From Burkholderia sp. WAC0059 (GTDB lineage: Bacteria; Pseudomonadota; Gammaproteobacteria; Burkholderiales; Burkholderiaceae), in contig NZ_PNEO01000009.1 in NCBI RefSeq assembly GCF_002870125.1, positions 62,001-126,000 of the forward strand: DNA of 64,000 nucleotides, written 5' to 3'. This document shows, piece after piece, positions 9,300 through 18,408 of the stretch (position 1 is its first letter; each line of letters starts with the position of its first letter). The notes under the pieces were generated by a model. That model was not told the DNA's origin. It worked only from the letters and a program-made list of their open reading frames with translations, and did not search any database. The translations under genes were made by a program, and so were the position numbers.

Positions 9300-9599
9300 T
9301 TATTTCGCGATCAGGAATTTTTCCCGATCCTTGCCGACGATCCACCGCGGCGGCTTGCCCCGGCCCGACCACGTGCTGCCGCTATCCGGATCGCGATATT
9401 TGGGCGCGACGCTCGCGCGCGCGCGGCTGGCTTTTACGCCTTTGCCCCGACCGCCGCCGAGTTCGGCAAGCGTGATGCCGTAGTCGGCCATTTTCTGCTT
9501 GATTTCATTGAGCACTTCGGCGTATTCGCGAGCCTTCGCTTCTTCGATTTGTCTCTCGAGCTTTTCGCGCTGTGCCAGCAGTTCCTTGTAGGACGACAT
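9300..9599 (-). CDS. H-NS family nucleoid-associated protein
   Basis: A 99-residue H-NS-type histone-like protein that oligomerises on AT-rich DNA and silences genes. Residues 1-45 form a charged coiled coil (LLAQREKLERQIEEAKAREY). The C-terminal domain carries the DNA-binding loop TWSGRGKPPRW, equivalent to the TWTGQGRTP motif of enteric H-NS. I chose the ATG at 9599 because the coiled coil starts there; the open frame extends 33 codons into AT-rich upstream DNA. The gene has its own promoter and terminator. Burkholderia genomes hold many paralogues of this family. Confidence 0.93.
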   Translation of the reverse strand: MSSYKELLAQREKLERQIEEAKAREYAEVLNEIKQKMADYGITLAELGGGRGKGVKASRARASVAPKYRDPDSGSTWSGRGKPPRWIVGKDREKFLIAK

Positions 9600-9671
9600 A
9601 GATTCCCTTGTGGTTTCGACGATTATTGGCCACCAGTCTATGCCGGCTTGCCACTTACCAGGTTGTCCTGC

Positions 9672-9700
9672 TTCTAAATTCGTGTGCGAGATTAACACAA
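9672..9700 (-). promoter_or_regulatory. Possible promoter of the H-NS family gene
   Basis: On the minus strand TTGTGT (9700-9695), a 17-base spacer and TTAGAA (9677-9672) form a plausible sigma-70 promoter about 75 bases before the start codon. Confidence 0.4.
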
Positions 9701-10212
9701 AACTCGAATATGGGGAAAAGCCGCCGTGAAAGGCCCGATTAATTTATGTTTCAAATTACTACGATACTCAAACTGTCAACACAGCCTCTCATTCCATGCA
9801 AATAATTATTTTCATGGAAAGCCAAATTTATTCAATAATTCGGTCAGATCGAATCTCAATCCATGAGAATCCAATACCGAAAATCGCCGAAACATTTCAT
9901 GCAATGACAACTTCAGCCTCGTTCATGCCTTAAACGCAAGGCTGCTATGCAATTCGATGTGCGGTACAGCACAAAATGCCACATGCAACGACGCGTAATC
10001 GTCCGGGTTCGTTAAAAACGAAACGGGCTCGAACGCCATCGTCCCGGCAGACCCGCCGGCGATCGGAACGACCGCCGTCCGGCGCGGCGGATATCCGATC
10101 CGCGACAGGCCCGCGCCCGCTTCGTTAAAATCCACGCTTTGCCGCGCGTTTTATCCGTCTCTCGCCCGGTCTCCGTTTGTCCGTCTCTTCTTCCCTACCG
10201 AACAACTTCGCT
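9701..10212. other. AT-rich intergenic island with a long palindrome
   Basis: Bases 9720-9920 are far richer in A+T than anything else in the window. They contain the palindrome at 9792-9819. From about 9950 the GC content returns to normal. TAAAAT at 10126-10131 may be the -10 box of the MFS gene. A 70-codon minus-strand frame at 9923-10135 looks accidental. The island is the natural binding target for H-NS encoded next door. Confidence 0.6.
9792..9819. repeat. 28-bp near-perfect palindrome
   Basis: The sequence TTCCATG-AAATAATTATTT-CATGGAA reads the same on both strands apart from one non-pairing position in each arm (C9799 and T9812). It has no central loop, so it looks like a protein-binding site rather than a hairpin. 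It lies about 190 bases upstream of the H-NS start. Confidence 0.7.
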
Positions 10213-11436
10213 GTGCCAGACCATTCGACCGATTCCCTCGCCGCCGCGCCGCCCGTGTCCGGCCCCCATCAGACCCTGCCCGTCGCGAGGCTCAATCGCG
10301 CCCGCGTCGCGACGATGGCGATCTTCTTCATCGCGGGGTTCATGTACGCGTCGTGGGGCGTGCACGTCCCGACCGTGCGCGACCGCTTCCATCTGGATCC
10401 GGCCCTGCTCTCGTGCGCGCTGTTCGCCGTGGCCGGCGGCTCGATCGCGGCCATGACCCGCATCGGCCCGTGGATCGCGCGCGTCGGCACCCTGCGGGCC
10501 TGTCTCGCGGGCGGCCTGACCATGGCGGTGAGCAGCACGCTGATCCTCGTCGTGCCCGCCTACTGGATGCTGCTCGTCGTGCTGGCGGCGTTCGGCGCCG
10601 GCATGGCGACGCTCGACGTCGCGATGAACGCCGAGGCCAGCGCCGTCGAGGAAGCGCTCGAGCGGCCCATCATGTCGTCGCTGCACGGCATGTTCAGCGT
10701 CGGCGGCATGGCGGGCGCGGCGGCCGGCGGCGCGCTGCTCGCGCACGGCATGGCGCCCGCGCTGCACCTGCTGCTCGCCGGCGCGCTGAGCGCCGTCGTG
10801 GTGGTTCTCGCCTGCCCGGCCGTGCTGCCGCCTACCCCGCACGAGGAGCAGGCCGCATCCGCCTCCGGGCACGGCAACCGCTGGCGCACGCCGGCGCTCT
10901 GGGCACTCGGCGCGATCGCGCTGATCGCGTTGATCGCCGAAGGCGCGATGTACGACTGGGCGACGGTCTACATGCGCGACGTGGTGCGGGCCACGTCCGC
11001 CACGGCGAGCGCGGCCTATGCCGCGTTCTCGGCCGGCATGGCGGCCGGGCGTTTTTCCGGCGACGCCGTGCGCGCCCGTTTCGGCGCGCCGCAACTGGTG
11101 CTCGCGAGCGCGTCGCTCGCCTGCCTCGGCATGATCGGCGCGCTGCTTTTGCCCTACACGATTCCCGCCCTGGCCGGTTTCACGCTGATGGGCCTCGGCC
11201 TTGCCAACATGATGCCGGTGATGTTCGCGGCCGCCGCGCGCGTGAAGGGCGTCCACGCGGCCGAGGGCCTCGCGCACGTCGCGGGCCTCGCCTATTTCGG
11301 CCTGCTGCTCGGCCCGGTGGTGATCGGCGGCGTCACGCAGGCGACGAGCCTGCCCGTCGGCCTCTCGGTCGTCGCCCTGTGCGCCGCGCTCGTGGCGCTG
11401 GCGGGCCCGAAGGTGCTGCGGCGGCTCGGCGTCTGA
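10213..11436 (+). CDS. Major facilitator superfamily transporter
   Basis: A 407-residue MFS permease with about 12 hydrophobic segments starting at ATMAIFFIAGFMYASWGVH. The first half contains a typical loop after helix 2 (RIGPWIARVGTLRA) and a glycine-rich helix (VGGMAGAAAGGALLAHG). It resembles the YbjJ-like group of the superfamily; the substrate is not known. Starts are ambiguous: GTG at 10213 or TTG at 10177, neither with a strong ribosome site. I prefer 10213 because the residues before it are uninformative. A shared terminator follows. Confidence 0.85.
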   Translation: MPDHSTDSLAAAPPVSGPHQTLPVARLNRARVATMAIFFIAGFMYASWGVHVPTVRDRFHLDPALLSCALFAVAGGSIAAMTRIGPWIARVGTLRACLAGGLTMAVSSTLILVVPAYWMLLVVLAAFGAGMATLDVAMNAEASAVEEALERPIMSSLHGMFSVGGMAGAAAGGALLAHGMAPALHLLLAGALSAVVVVLACPAVLPPTPHEEQAASASGHGNRWRTPALWALGAIALIALIAEGAMYDWATVYMRDVVRATSATASAAYAAFSAGMAAGRFSGDAVRARFGAPQLVLASASLACLGMIGALLLPYTIPALAGFTLMGLGLANMMPVMFAAAARVKGVHAAEGLAHVAGLAYFGLLLGPVVIGGVTQATSLPVGLSVVALCAALVALAGPKVLRRLGV

Positions 11437-11556
11437 CGATCGCCGGATCGGCCGACCGCGCGGCGAATTCGCCGTCGCAACGCCGACGCGCCGCGCCGGC
11501 GCAGTTCCGCTAACGCAAGCCCCCAAGCGCAGTCCCAAAACCGCAGTCCCAAAAAC

Positions 11557-11593
11557 AAAAGGCACGCGAGCCATCGGCCCGCGTGCCTTTTTC
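11557..11593. terminator. Bidirectional terminator between MFS and liv-type genes
   Basis: AAAAGGCACGCGAG / CCGCGTGCCTTTTT forms a strong stem with an A-run before and a T-run after. It can end both the plus-strand MFS transcript and the minus-strand binding-protein transcript. Confidence 0.8.
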
Positions 11594-11650
11594 ACATCGT
11601 CCGCAGGAACGCGCGGCCGAAGCCGCCGCGTCCCGCCGGAGCACCCGCTA

Positions 11651-12796
11651 TTACATCGTCACGACGTCGAGCAGCGTCTTCTTGCCGGCCTTGTAGTCGT
11701 ACAGCGAGATCACGCCGTGCTTCAGGTCGCCGTGCGAGTCGAACTGCGTCTCGCCGATCACGCCGTGGTAGTCGGTCGTCGGCATTTCGGCGAGGATCTT
11801 CGCCGGATCGGTCGAGTTCGCGCGCTTCATCGCGTCGACGATGATGTACACGGCGTCATAGGTGAACGGCGCGTAGATCTGGATCGGCTGGCCGAAGCGC
11901 TTTTCGTACTTCGCTTCGAACGCCTGGCCGCCCGGCATGCGCTCGAGCGCCATACCGGCTTCCGAGCACACGACGTTGTCGGTGGCGTCGCCGGCGAGCT
12001 GCGAGAGGCCGTCCGTGCAGACGCCGTCGCCCGCGAGCACCTTCGCGCGCAGGCCGAGCTGCTTCGCCTGCTTGGCGAACGGGCCGCCGGTCGCATCCAT
12101 GCCGCCGTACATGATCGCGTCGGGGTTTTCGCCCTTGATCTTCGTGAGAATCGCGCGGAAGTCCACGGCCTTGTCGTTCGTCGCGTCGTGCGAGAGCACG
12201 TTCAGGCCGAGCGCCTTCGCCTGCTTCTCGAACTCGTCCGCGAGACCCTGACCGTAGGCGGTCGAGTCGTCGACGATCGCCACGCTCTTGATGTGCAGGC
12301 TCTTGGCCGCGTAGTTGGCGAGCGCCGGACCTTGCTGCGCGTCCGTCGCGACGACGCGATAGGCCGTCTTGAAGCCCTGTTGCGTGTAGGCCGGGTTGGT
12401 GGCCGACGGCGAGATCTGCACGATGCCTGCATCGCTGTAGATCTTCGAGGCCGGGATCGTCGTGCCCGAGTTCAAGTGGCCGACCACGGCCACGACGTGA
12501 TCGTCGACGAGCTTCTGCGCAACCTGGGTAGCCGTGCGCGGGTCGGCCGCGTCGTCCACCGAGTCGAGCACCAGCGTGACCTTCTGGCCGCCGATCACGA
12601 GACCCTTCGCATTGATTTCTTCGATGGCGAGGCGCGCGCCGTTTTCGTTGTCCTTCCCGAGGTGGGCGATTTCACCCGTGAGCGGTGCGGCATGACCGAT
12701 TTTCACGATCTCGTCAGCCGAAGCCGCCGTCGCGAACGACGCAAACATCACGACCGCCGCGCTGATCGGCAACAGCTTTTGAAGCTTGATATTCAT
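11651..12796 (-). CDS. Branched-chain amino acid ABC transporter substrate-binding protein
   Basis: A 381-residue periplasmic binding protein of the LivJ/LivK type. Residues 1-26 are a signal peptide (MNIKLQKLLPISAAVVMFAS, cleavage after ASA). The mature domain begins DEIVKIGHAAPLTGEIAHLGKDNENG, the standard LivJ opening, and continues with VVGHLNSGTTIPASKIY and SPSATNP. It should capture Leu, Ile, Val or a related amino acid for an inner-membrane permease. No permease or ATPase genes are next to it, so the protein works with components encoded elsewhere. Confidence 0.93.
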   Translation of the reverse strand: MNIKLQKLLPISAAVVMFASFATAASADEIVKIGHAAPLTGEIAHLGKDNENGARLAIEEINAKGLVIGGQKVTLVLDSVDDAADPRTATQVAQKLVDDHVVAVVGHLNSGTTIPASKIYSDAGIVQISPSATNPAYTQQGFKTAYRVVATDAQQGPALANYAAKSLHIKSVAIVDDSTAYGQGLADEFEKQAKALGLNVLSHDATNDKAVDFRAILTKIKGENPDAIMYGGMDATGGPFAKQAKQLGLRAKVLAGDGVCTDGLSQLAGDATDNVVCSEAGMALERMPGGQAFEAKYEKRFGQPIQIYAPFTYDAVYIIVDAMKRANSTDPAKILAEMPTTDYHGVIGETQFDSHGDLKHGVISLYDYKAGKKTLLDVVTM

Positions 12797-13613
12797 GTAA
12801 GTCTCCAGTTTCGATCCCAAAAACATAACCTGCCCTGTGCCCCCGTGCCCCTTGCCTTCTCACCCACCTCAGCGGCGAACGGCGAATAGCGAGGTTGCCC
12901 CTGCAATGCACCTGGCCAGCATGACGGGCGGCCTGCTCTTCCTGTTCGAGACAGGCCACCCCTCCATACTTGCGCGCAAGTGTAGGCGATCAAATTAAAT
13001 TGGGGGACTTTTTTCAGATATCGGGGTGAGTACCAATAGGCCGAATGGCCCATTGTCTGCAATGCCTGCGATATGGCACCTGCGGCGGATCCTTTTGCGC
13101 ATCCGTAAAGCAGACCGAACGCGCGCCGCCCAAAGCGCCCGATTATTGTCGGGAAAAACCGGACGCTTCGGGCGAAGCCTGTGCGCCCCTATATATATTA
13201 TGTCCGCGCCGGCGTCCGGAACCGCGAAGCGTGGCCGCTGGCGGGCACGCGCCGCGACGGCGACAAAACGGCGACGTCTCGAAAGCGACACGAACCCGGA
13301 AATGTCCGCGGCCGAAAAAAAGAAAGGAATCGCGACCAATACTTCATTTCCGGATACGGAAAAGCGCGAGAAAACTCGAAAACCTTCCGCAATTGCCGCT
13401 CGTAACGATCGCGCAATCGTTTTCGTTCATTTGTTTTCATCCATTCGTCAATCGACGCTTGCCGGTAATGCGAATAATTCCCGGCTGCGCGCGAACCCGG
13501 CATTCGGCAGGCCCCGCCCGCAGCCGCGCAACACCAGGCCGGCTGCAGCCGGGGCGGCTGATGTGGCAAACTGGCTCCCCATTTCGCTGCAAACGCTACT
13601 GAAGGAGAGCAAC
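12797..13613. other. Long intergenic region between liv-type and dienelactone hydrolase genes
   Basis: This 817-base gap is divergent. A 14-bp perfect palindrome ACTTGCGCGCAAGT lies at 12968-12981, about 170 bases upstream of the binding-protein start, overlapping a TACACT that could be a -10 box. A TATATATTAT tract occurs near 13191-13200. Several frames of 70-120 codons run through 13000-13600 on both strands, but none has a credible start, codon pattern or recognisable motif. I assign no gene. Confidence 0.5.
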
Positions 13614-14312
13614 GTGAGCGTGACGTCCCGATGGATCGACATTCCCGCCGGCAACGACAGCTTCGGCGGATACCTGGCGCTGCCCAAGCGCGGCAAGGGC
13701 CCCGGCATCATCATCATTCAGGAAATCTTCGGCGTGAACGGACACATCCGCGACGTCGCCGACCAGTACGCGCTCGACGGCTACGTCGCGCTCGCCCCGG
13801 ACATCTTCTGGCGCACCCAGCCTCGCGTCGAACTCGATTATGTGGGCGCGGACCGCGACAAGGGTATCGAGCTGCTGCAGAAAACCAACGTCGATCTCGC
13901 GGTTCAGGACATCGCCGCGACGGCCGCGGTGCTGCGCAAGCTGCCGGAAGCGAACGGCAAGGTGGCGGCGATCGGTTACTGCTTCGGCGGACGGCTCGCC
14001 TATCTCGCCGCGGCGCAAGGCTCGGTGGACGTGGCTGTCGCCTACTACGGCGGCGGCATCCAGAACGCGCTCGGCGAGGCCGACAAGATCAAGGCGCCGA
14101 TCCAGTTCCATTACGCCGAGCTCGATCACGGCATTCCGCTCTCGGCCGTCGGCGAAGTGAAAGCGCGCTTCGCCGGACGCGACAACGCCGAATTCCATCT
14201 GTACCCGAGCGCCGACCACGGCTTCAACTGCTCGTCGCGCGACTCCTACAACCAGCACGCGTCCGCGCTCTCGCACGGCCGCACGCTGGCGTTCCTCGCC
14301 GAGCGCCTGTAA
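13614..14312 (+). CDS. Dienelactone hydrolase family protein
   Basis: A 232-residue alpha/beta hydrolase of the dienelactone hydrolase family, whose founding members open the lactone ring in chloroaromatic degradation. The nucleophile elbow is GYCFGG with a catalytic Cys in place of Ser, as in true DLH. The acid follows in HYAELDHGIP and the catalytic His in PSADHGFNC. IIIIQEIFGVNGHIRDVADQYA is the conserved N-terminal block. The GTG at 13614 is preceded by AAGGAGAG. No catabolic genes lie next to it, so a housekeeping role is as likely as aromatic degradation. Confidence 0.9.
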   Translation: MSVTSRWIDIPAGNDSFGGYLALPKRGKGPGIIIIQEIFGVNGHIRDVADQYALDGYVALAPDIFWRTQPRVELDYVGADRDKGIELLQKTNVDLAVQDIAATAAVLRKLPEANGKVAAIGYCFGGRLAYLAAAQGSVDVAVAYYGGGIQNALGEADKIKAPIQFHYAELDHGIPLSAVGEVKARFAGRDNAEFHLYPSADHGFNCSSRDSYNQHASALSHGRTLAFLAERL

Positions 14313-14433
14313 GCGTCGCGCAAGCGGCGCGGATCGCCCGGCCGCCCTCGCGAAATGGGGCCGCGATCCGCGCCGCCGTCTTTCCCGGGCGGGCCGGCAT
14401 GGGCCGCCCGCCCCCTCGCCGGAGGCGCCCGCC

Positions 14434-15933
14434 GTGCAGTCCGACTATCTCGCCCACGACGCCGTCGGCCTCGCCGAACTGGTCCGAACCCGTGAAGTCG
14501 GCGCGCGCGAACTCGTCGACGCGGCCATTGCCCGCGCCGAAGCCGCCAACCCGGCGATCAACGCGATCGTCCTCAAGGATTACGAAGCTGCGCGCCGCCG
14601 CGCCTTGCGCGACGACGGCGACGGCACCGACGCGCTCGCGCACGGCCCGCTCGCCGGCGTGCCATTTCTCATGAAGGATCTGGGCGCCCCGGTCGCCGGC
14701 CTGCCGATGACGATGGGCAGCCGCCACTACCGCCATTTCGTGCCGATGGCCGATGCGCCCGTGGTGACGCGCTTTCGCCTCGCGGGCCTGAACCTGTTCG
14801 GCAAGACCAGCACGCCCGAGCTCGGCCAGATGCCCTGCACCGAGCCCGAGCTGTTCGGTCCCTGCCGCAATCCGTGGAATCTCGATCACACGCCGGGCGG
14901 CTCGAGCGGCGGCGCGGCCGCGGCCATCGCGGCGGGCATCGTGCCGTTCGCGCACGCGTCCGACGGCGGCGGCTCGATCCGCATCCCGGCGTCGTGCTGC
15001 GGCCTGTTCGGCCTCAAGCCGTCACGCTCGCGCCAGCCGCCCTCGAACGTCGCGCCGCCGCCCGGCGCGCTCGGCGTCGATCTCGCGTTGTCCCGCAGCG
15101 TGCGCGACAGCGCCCTCGCGCTCGACCTGATCGCGGGCGATCCGGCCGTGCCGCCCGGCGCGCCGGGTACGTTCGCCGCTGCCGTGCGCGAGCCGTGCCG
15201 GCCGCTGCGCGTCGCGTTCGCCACCGACCCGATGTTCGCCGTCTCGCTATCGGCCGACGTCAAGGCCGCGCTCGACGACGCGGGAAAGCTCGCCGAATCG
15301 CTGGGACACCACGTCGAGCCCGTCAGCCTCGGCATCGACTTCGCCGCCGTGCGCGAGGCGTTCCTGATGCTCTGGTCGGTCGTCGCCGAACAATACGTGC
15401 TCAACGCCGCCGACCTGTCGGGCCGGGCGCCGCGCCGGCGGGACTTCGAGACGGCCACCTGGGCGCTCGCCCACATCGGCCGCAAGCTCGGCGAGCGCGG
15501 GCTGCCCGCCGCGCTCGAAACGCAGCGGCGCATCACCGTCCAACTCGCGAGCCTGATGACGCGCTACGACGTGATGCTCTGCGCGACGCTGGCCAGCGCG
15601 CCGGTCAGGATCGGCGAACTGCGCCCGAGCGCGACCGAACGCCTGCGGATGCAGGCCGTCACGACCGTGCCGATGGAAACGCTGATGCGCCGGCTGCTGA
15701 CCGAAGCGTCGAACAAGGCGTTCGCCTGGGCCGGCTGTACCGAGCTGTTCAATCTGACCGGCCAGCCGGCGATGTCGGTGCCGCTCTACTGGAACGCGCG
15801 CGGCCTGCCCGTCGGCGTGCAATTCGCCGCGCGCGAGGGCGACGATGCCACGCTGCTGCGCCTCGCCGCGCAACTCGAGGCGGCGCGCCCGTGGTTCGAC
15901 CGGCGCCCGCCGCTGCTGCCGGCGCGGCGCTGA
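14434..15933 (+). CDS. Amidase
   Basis: A complete 499-residue amidase-signature enzyme. The catalytic Lys is in GVPFLMKDLGAPVAG, the signature is GGSSGGAAAAIAAG, and the nucleophile Ser lies in GGGSIRIPASCCGLFGLKPS. The start is a GTG at 14434 preceded by GGAGG. A GatA function is excluded because a clear gatA is present at 55958. It may be transcribed with the dienelactone hydrolase gene 121 bases upstream, which would pair two hydrolases, but the substrate is unknown. Confidence 0.92.
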   Translation: MQSDYLAHDAVGLAELVRTREVGARELVDAAIARAEAANPAINAIVLKDYEAARRRALRDDGDGTDALAHGPLAGVPFLMKDLGAPVAGLPMTMGSRHYRHFVPMADAPVVTRFRLAGLNLFGKTSTPELGQMPCTEPELFGPCRNPWNLDHTPGGSSGGAAAAIAAGIVPFAHASDGGGSIRIPASCCGLFGLKPSRSRQPPSNVAPPPGALGVDLALSRSVRDSALALDLIAGDPAVPPGAPGTFAAAVREPCRPLRVAFATDPMFAVSLSADVKAALDDAGKLAESLGHHVEPVSLGIDFAAVREAFLMLWSVVAEQYVLNAADLSGRAPRRRDFETATWALAHIGRKLGERGLPAALETQRRITVQLASLMTRYDVMLCATLASAPVRIGELRPSATERLRMQAVTTVPMETLMRRLLTEASNKAFAWAGCTELFNLTGQPAMSVPLYWNARGLPVGVQFAAREGDDATLLRLAAQLEAARPWFDRRPPLLPARR

Positions 15934-15937
15934 CCGC

Positions 15938-16249
15938 TCAGGACTTCCGGATGTAAGCGCCGCACCAACCCTTGCCCGACACGCGCCGGCCGCCGAGCAT
16001 CGGGCACGGCGCGAACGCGTCGGTGGGCTGGCCCTGATAGTAGGCACAGTTGCCGCACATCTGGCCGGCCGCGTATCGCGGATATTGGGTCTTGTCGACA
16101 TGGGTCGCGTCGGACCGGTAGCCGAGCGCCTGCGCGGCGGGATCGGATTCCTGCACGACCGGCGGCGCGGCCAGCGCTTCGCGCGCGAACGCCAGCGCAG
16201 ACGCGGCGCCGACGCTCGCGACGAGAAAAGTGCGGCGGGACAGCTTCAT
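15938..16249 (-). CDS. hip: High-potential iron-sulfur protein (HiPIP)
   Basis: A 103-residue periplasmic [4Fe-4S] electron carrier. The N-terminus has a twin-arginine signal (MKLSRRTFLVASVGAASALA), needed to export a folded cluster protein. The mature part has the four cluster cysteines in HiPIP order: CGNCAYY, then APCPMLGG, then GWCGAYI. In purple bacteria HiPIP links the bc1 complex to a terminal oxidase or reaction centre; in this non-phototroph a respiratory role is more likely. It ends four bases past the convergent amidase gene. Confidence 0.95.
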   Translation of the reverse strand: MKLSRRTFLVASVGAASALAFAREALAAPPVVQESDPAAQALGYRSDATHVDKTQYPRYAAGQMCGNCAYYQGQPTDAFAPCPMLGGRRVSGKGWCGAYIRKS

Positions 16250-16473
16250 GAAGCGGGACTCCGTTTGCGGGGATGCGCTGCCCTGGCTACAGCAGCGAGT
16301 TCCGCAAGGATAGCAACGAAGCCTTTCGGCCTGCCGTCGAGATCCCAGGGGCGAGTCCGTTCATGCGAACCTCACGCGAACGGCAGCCTCGCGCCGGCCG
16401 CCGGAAAGGCCAGCGCAAGGATCGCGACGCAACGAAAACGCCGCTACGCCGCGAACCCCGAGCCGCCCAGCCG

Positions 16474-17580
16474 CTACGCCGGCGCCGCCATTTCGCTCAC
16501 GCGCTGGGCGATCGCCAGCGAGGCCGTGAGTCCCGGCGACTCGATGCCGAACAGGTTCACGAGCCCGCGCACGCCGTGCGCGGCCGCCCCCTGGATCAGA
16601 AAGTCCGAAGCCGGCTCGCCCGGGCCGGAAAGCTTCGGGCGAATGCCCGAGTACGCCGGTTGCAGCGCGCCGTCCGGCAGCGACGGCCAGTAGCTGCGGA
16701 TCTGCGTGTAGAAGCTGTCGGCGCGATGCGGATCGACGTCGTAATGAACCGATTCGACCCACTCGACGTCGGGCCCGAAACGCGCCTGGCCGCCGAGGTC
16801 GATGGTCAGATGCACGCCGAGCCCCGCCTCGTTGGGCATCGGATAAATGAGACGCGAGAACGGCGAGCGCCCCGACACGGCGAAGTAGTTGCCGCGCGCC
16901 AGAAAGAGCGGCGGCACGTGGCGCGCGTCGAGGCCGCGGATGCGCCGCGCCAGCGCGTTCGCGGCGAGCCCCGCGCTGTTGATCACGCAGGCCGCGCGAA
17001 TCTCCGTCGGCGCCGGGCCGCCCACGCGCACGACGAACGCGCCGTCGCGCGCGTCGATCGATTCGACGCCCGCCTGCAGCGCCACCACGGCGCCGTCGCG
17101 CTCCGCGTCGCCCTGCAGCGCGAGCATGAGCTGATGGCTGTCGACGATGCCCGTCTGCGGCGAATAGACGGCCTCGACGCATTCGAGCGCGGGTTCGAGC
17201 GCCTGCGCCTCGGCCGCGTTGATGCGCGTGAGATCGAACACGCCGTTCTCGCGCCCGCGCGCGAGGATGCTTTCGAGCTGGGGCAGTTGGGCGCGCGAGG
17301 TCGCGACGAGCAATTTTCCGCAGCGCCGGTGCGGCACGTTGTGCGAGGCGCAGTACTCGTAGAGCATCTCGCGGCCGCGCACGCACAGCGTCGCCTTCAG
17401 CGAGCCGCGCGAATAGTAGAGGCCCGCGTGGATCACCTCGCTGTTGCGCGAACTGGTGCCGGTGCCGATCGCGTCGGCCGCCTCCAGCACGAGCACTTCG
17501 CGTCCGCGTGCCGCCAGCGCGCGGGCCACCGCGAGCCCGACTACGCCCGCTCCGATCACCACACATTCGATTTGATCCAT
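16474..17580 (-). CDS. FAD-dependent oxidoreductase, L-2-hydroxyglutarate oxidase-like
   Basis: A 368-residue DAO-family flavoenzyme. The dinucleotide-binding fold is at the extreme N-terminus ([20 protein letters not shown]), followed by [15 protein letters not shown], the block typical of LhgO and glycerol-3-phosphate dehydrogenase relatives. Later motifs are [12 protein letters not shown] and [17 protein letters not shown]. The family oxidises 2-hydroxy acids, with electrons often passed to quinone. The gene is 224 bases upstream of hip on the same strand; whether the two are transcribed together is not shown. Confidence 0.85.
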   Translation of the reverse strand: MDQIECVVIGAGVVGLAVARALAARGREVLVLEAADAIGTGTSSRNSEVIHAGLYYSRGSLKATLCVRGREMLYEYCASHNVPHRRCGKLLVATSRAQLPQLESILARGRENGVFDLTRINAAEAQALEPALECVEAVYSPQTGIVDSHQLMLALQGDAERDGAVVALQAGVESIDARDGAFVVRVGGPAPTEIRAACVINSAGLAANALARRIRGLDARHVPPLFLARGNYFAVSGRSPFSRLIYPMPNEAGLGVHLTIDLGGQARFGPDVEWVESVHYDVDPHRADSFYTQIRSYWPSLPDGALQPAYSGIRPKLSGPGEPASDFLIQGAAAHGVRGLVNLFGIESPGLTASLAIAQRVSEMAAPA

Positions 17581-17861
17581 GTCCCCACGTCCGTCTTCTG
17601 CTTTTCCGCCGGAGGCCGGCGTGCCGTCCCTCGTCGTTCCTCTTCGTCGTTCGCCGCGCGACGGGAACCGCCCCGGCCGGCGTCCCGGGTAAAAATTGTA
17701 CGCTGTGCGGGTTTTGCCGGCTGGACGAGCGGCACGGGCCGAAACCGCGCCGCGCGGAAACGGACTATTACACTCCTGGCGCGGCGAACCCGGTATAGCA
17801 TCGAGGGTCAGACAAGCGGCGGGATGCCCGTGCGCATCGCTATCGAAGGAGAATCGCCGAC

Positions 17862-18353
17862 ATGATGTGGTGGAAAGCCTGCGCCATTGCGCTCCTCGGC
17901 GTCGCCGGCGCCGCGTACGGCGAGGTCGCGACGCCCCCCGTCGTGCACTGGACGCTCGAAGTGGTGCGCGACGGCCAGACGATCGACACGTTCGACGCCT
18001 CCACGCCGGTCGGCCAGGCGCACACGGACACGCATCACCACGTCGTCGCGCACGACGTCGGCTGCAAGGACCAGCCCGGCGGCAGCATCGACCTCGAACG
18101 CACGCTGACCGTCTCGCCCACGGCGGCGGACGCGACGGACGTCACGCTCGCGATCGACGCGCACGATACGCTCGAGGACGACCCCGTCCAGCCGAGCCCC
18201 GAAGGCTGCCGTCTGCCGCCGCAGCCGCGCACGATCGCGGCGAGCCATCCGGGGCTGCGCGTGCCGGCCGGCCAGTGGGCCGACTGGCAAATCGTCCGCA
18301 AGGACCCGTCGCTCGTGTACCGCGTCCGCGCGAACCTCGTGCCGCAACCGTGA
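17862..18353 (+). CDS. Secreted protein of unknown function
   Basis: A 163-residue product with a Sec signal peptide ([20 protein letters not shown], cleavage near residue 20). The mature part is beta-rich, His/Asp-rich around [14 protein letters not shown], and has two cysteines (near 69 and 115) that could form a disulfide. I recognise no family. GAAGGAGA precedes the ATG, so the gene is well supported. It lies 55 bases before the EEP-family gene in the same direction and may share its transcript. Confidence 0.7.
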   Translation: MMWWKACAIALLGVAGAAYGEVATPPVVHWTLEVVRDGQTIDTFDASTPVGQAHTDTHHHVVAHDVGCKDQPGGSIDLERTLTVSPTAADATDVTLAIDAHDTLEDDPVQPSPEGCRLPPQPRTIAASHPGLRVPAGQWADWQIVRKDPSLVYRVRANLVPQP

Positions 18354-18408
18354 CGACCGTGCGCCCCGTCCGCCCGCTGTCTCGCGCCACCCCCATCCCT
18401 TCCCGCGC

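Noticed and set aside
9923..10135. 70-codon minus-strand frame before the MFS gene
   Set aside because: No ribosome site or family, and it lies across the presumed MFS promoter.
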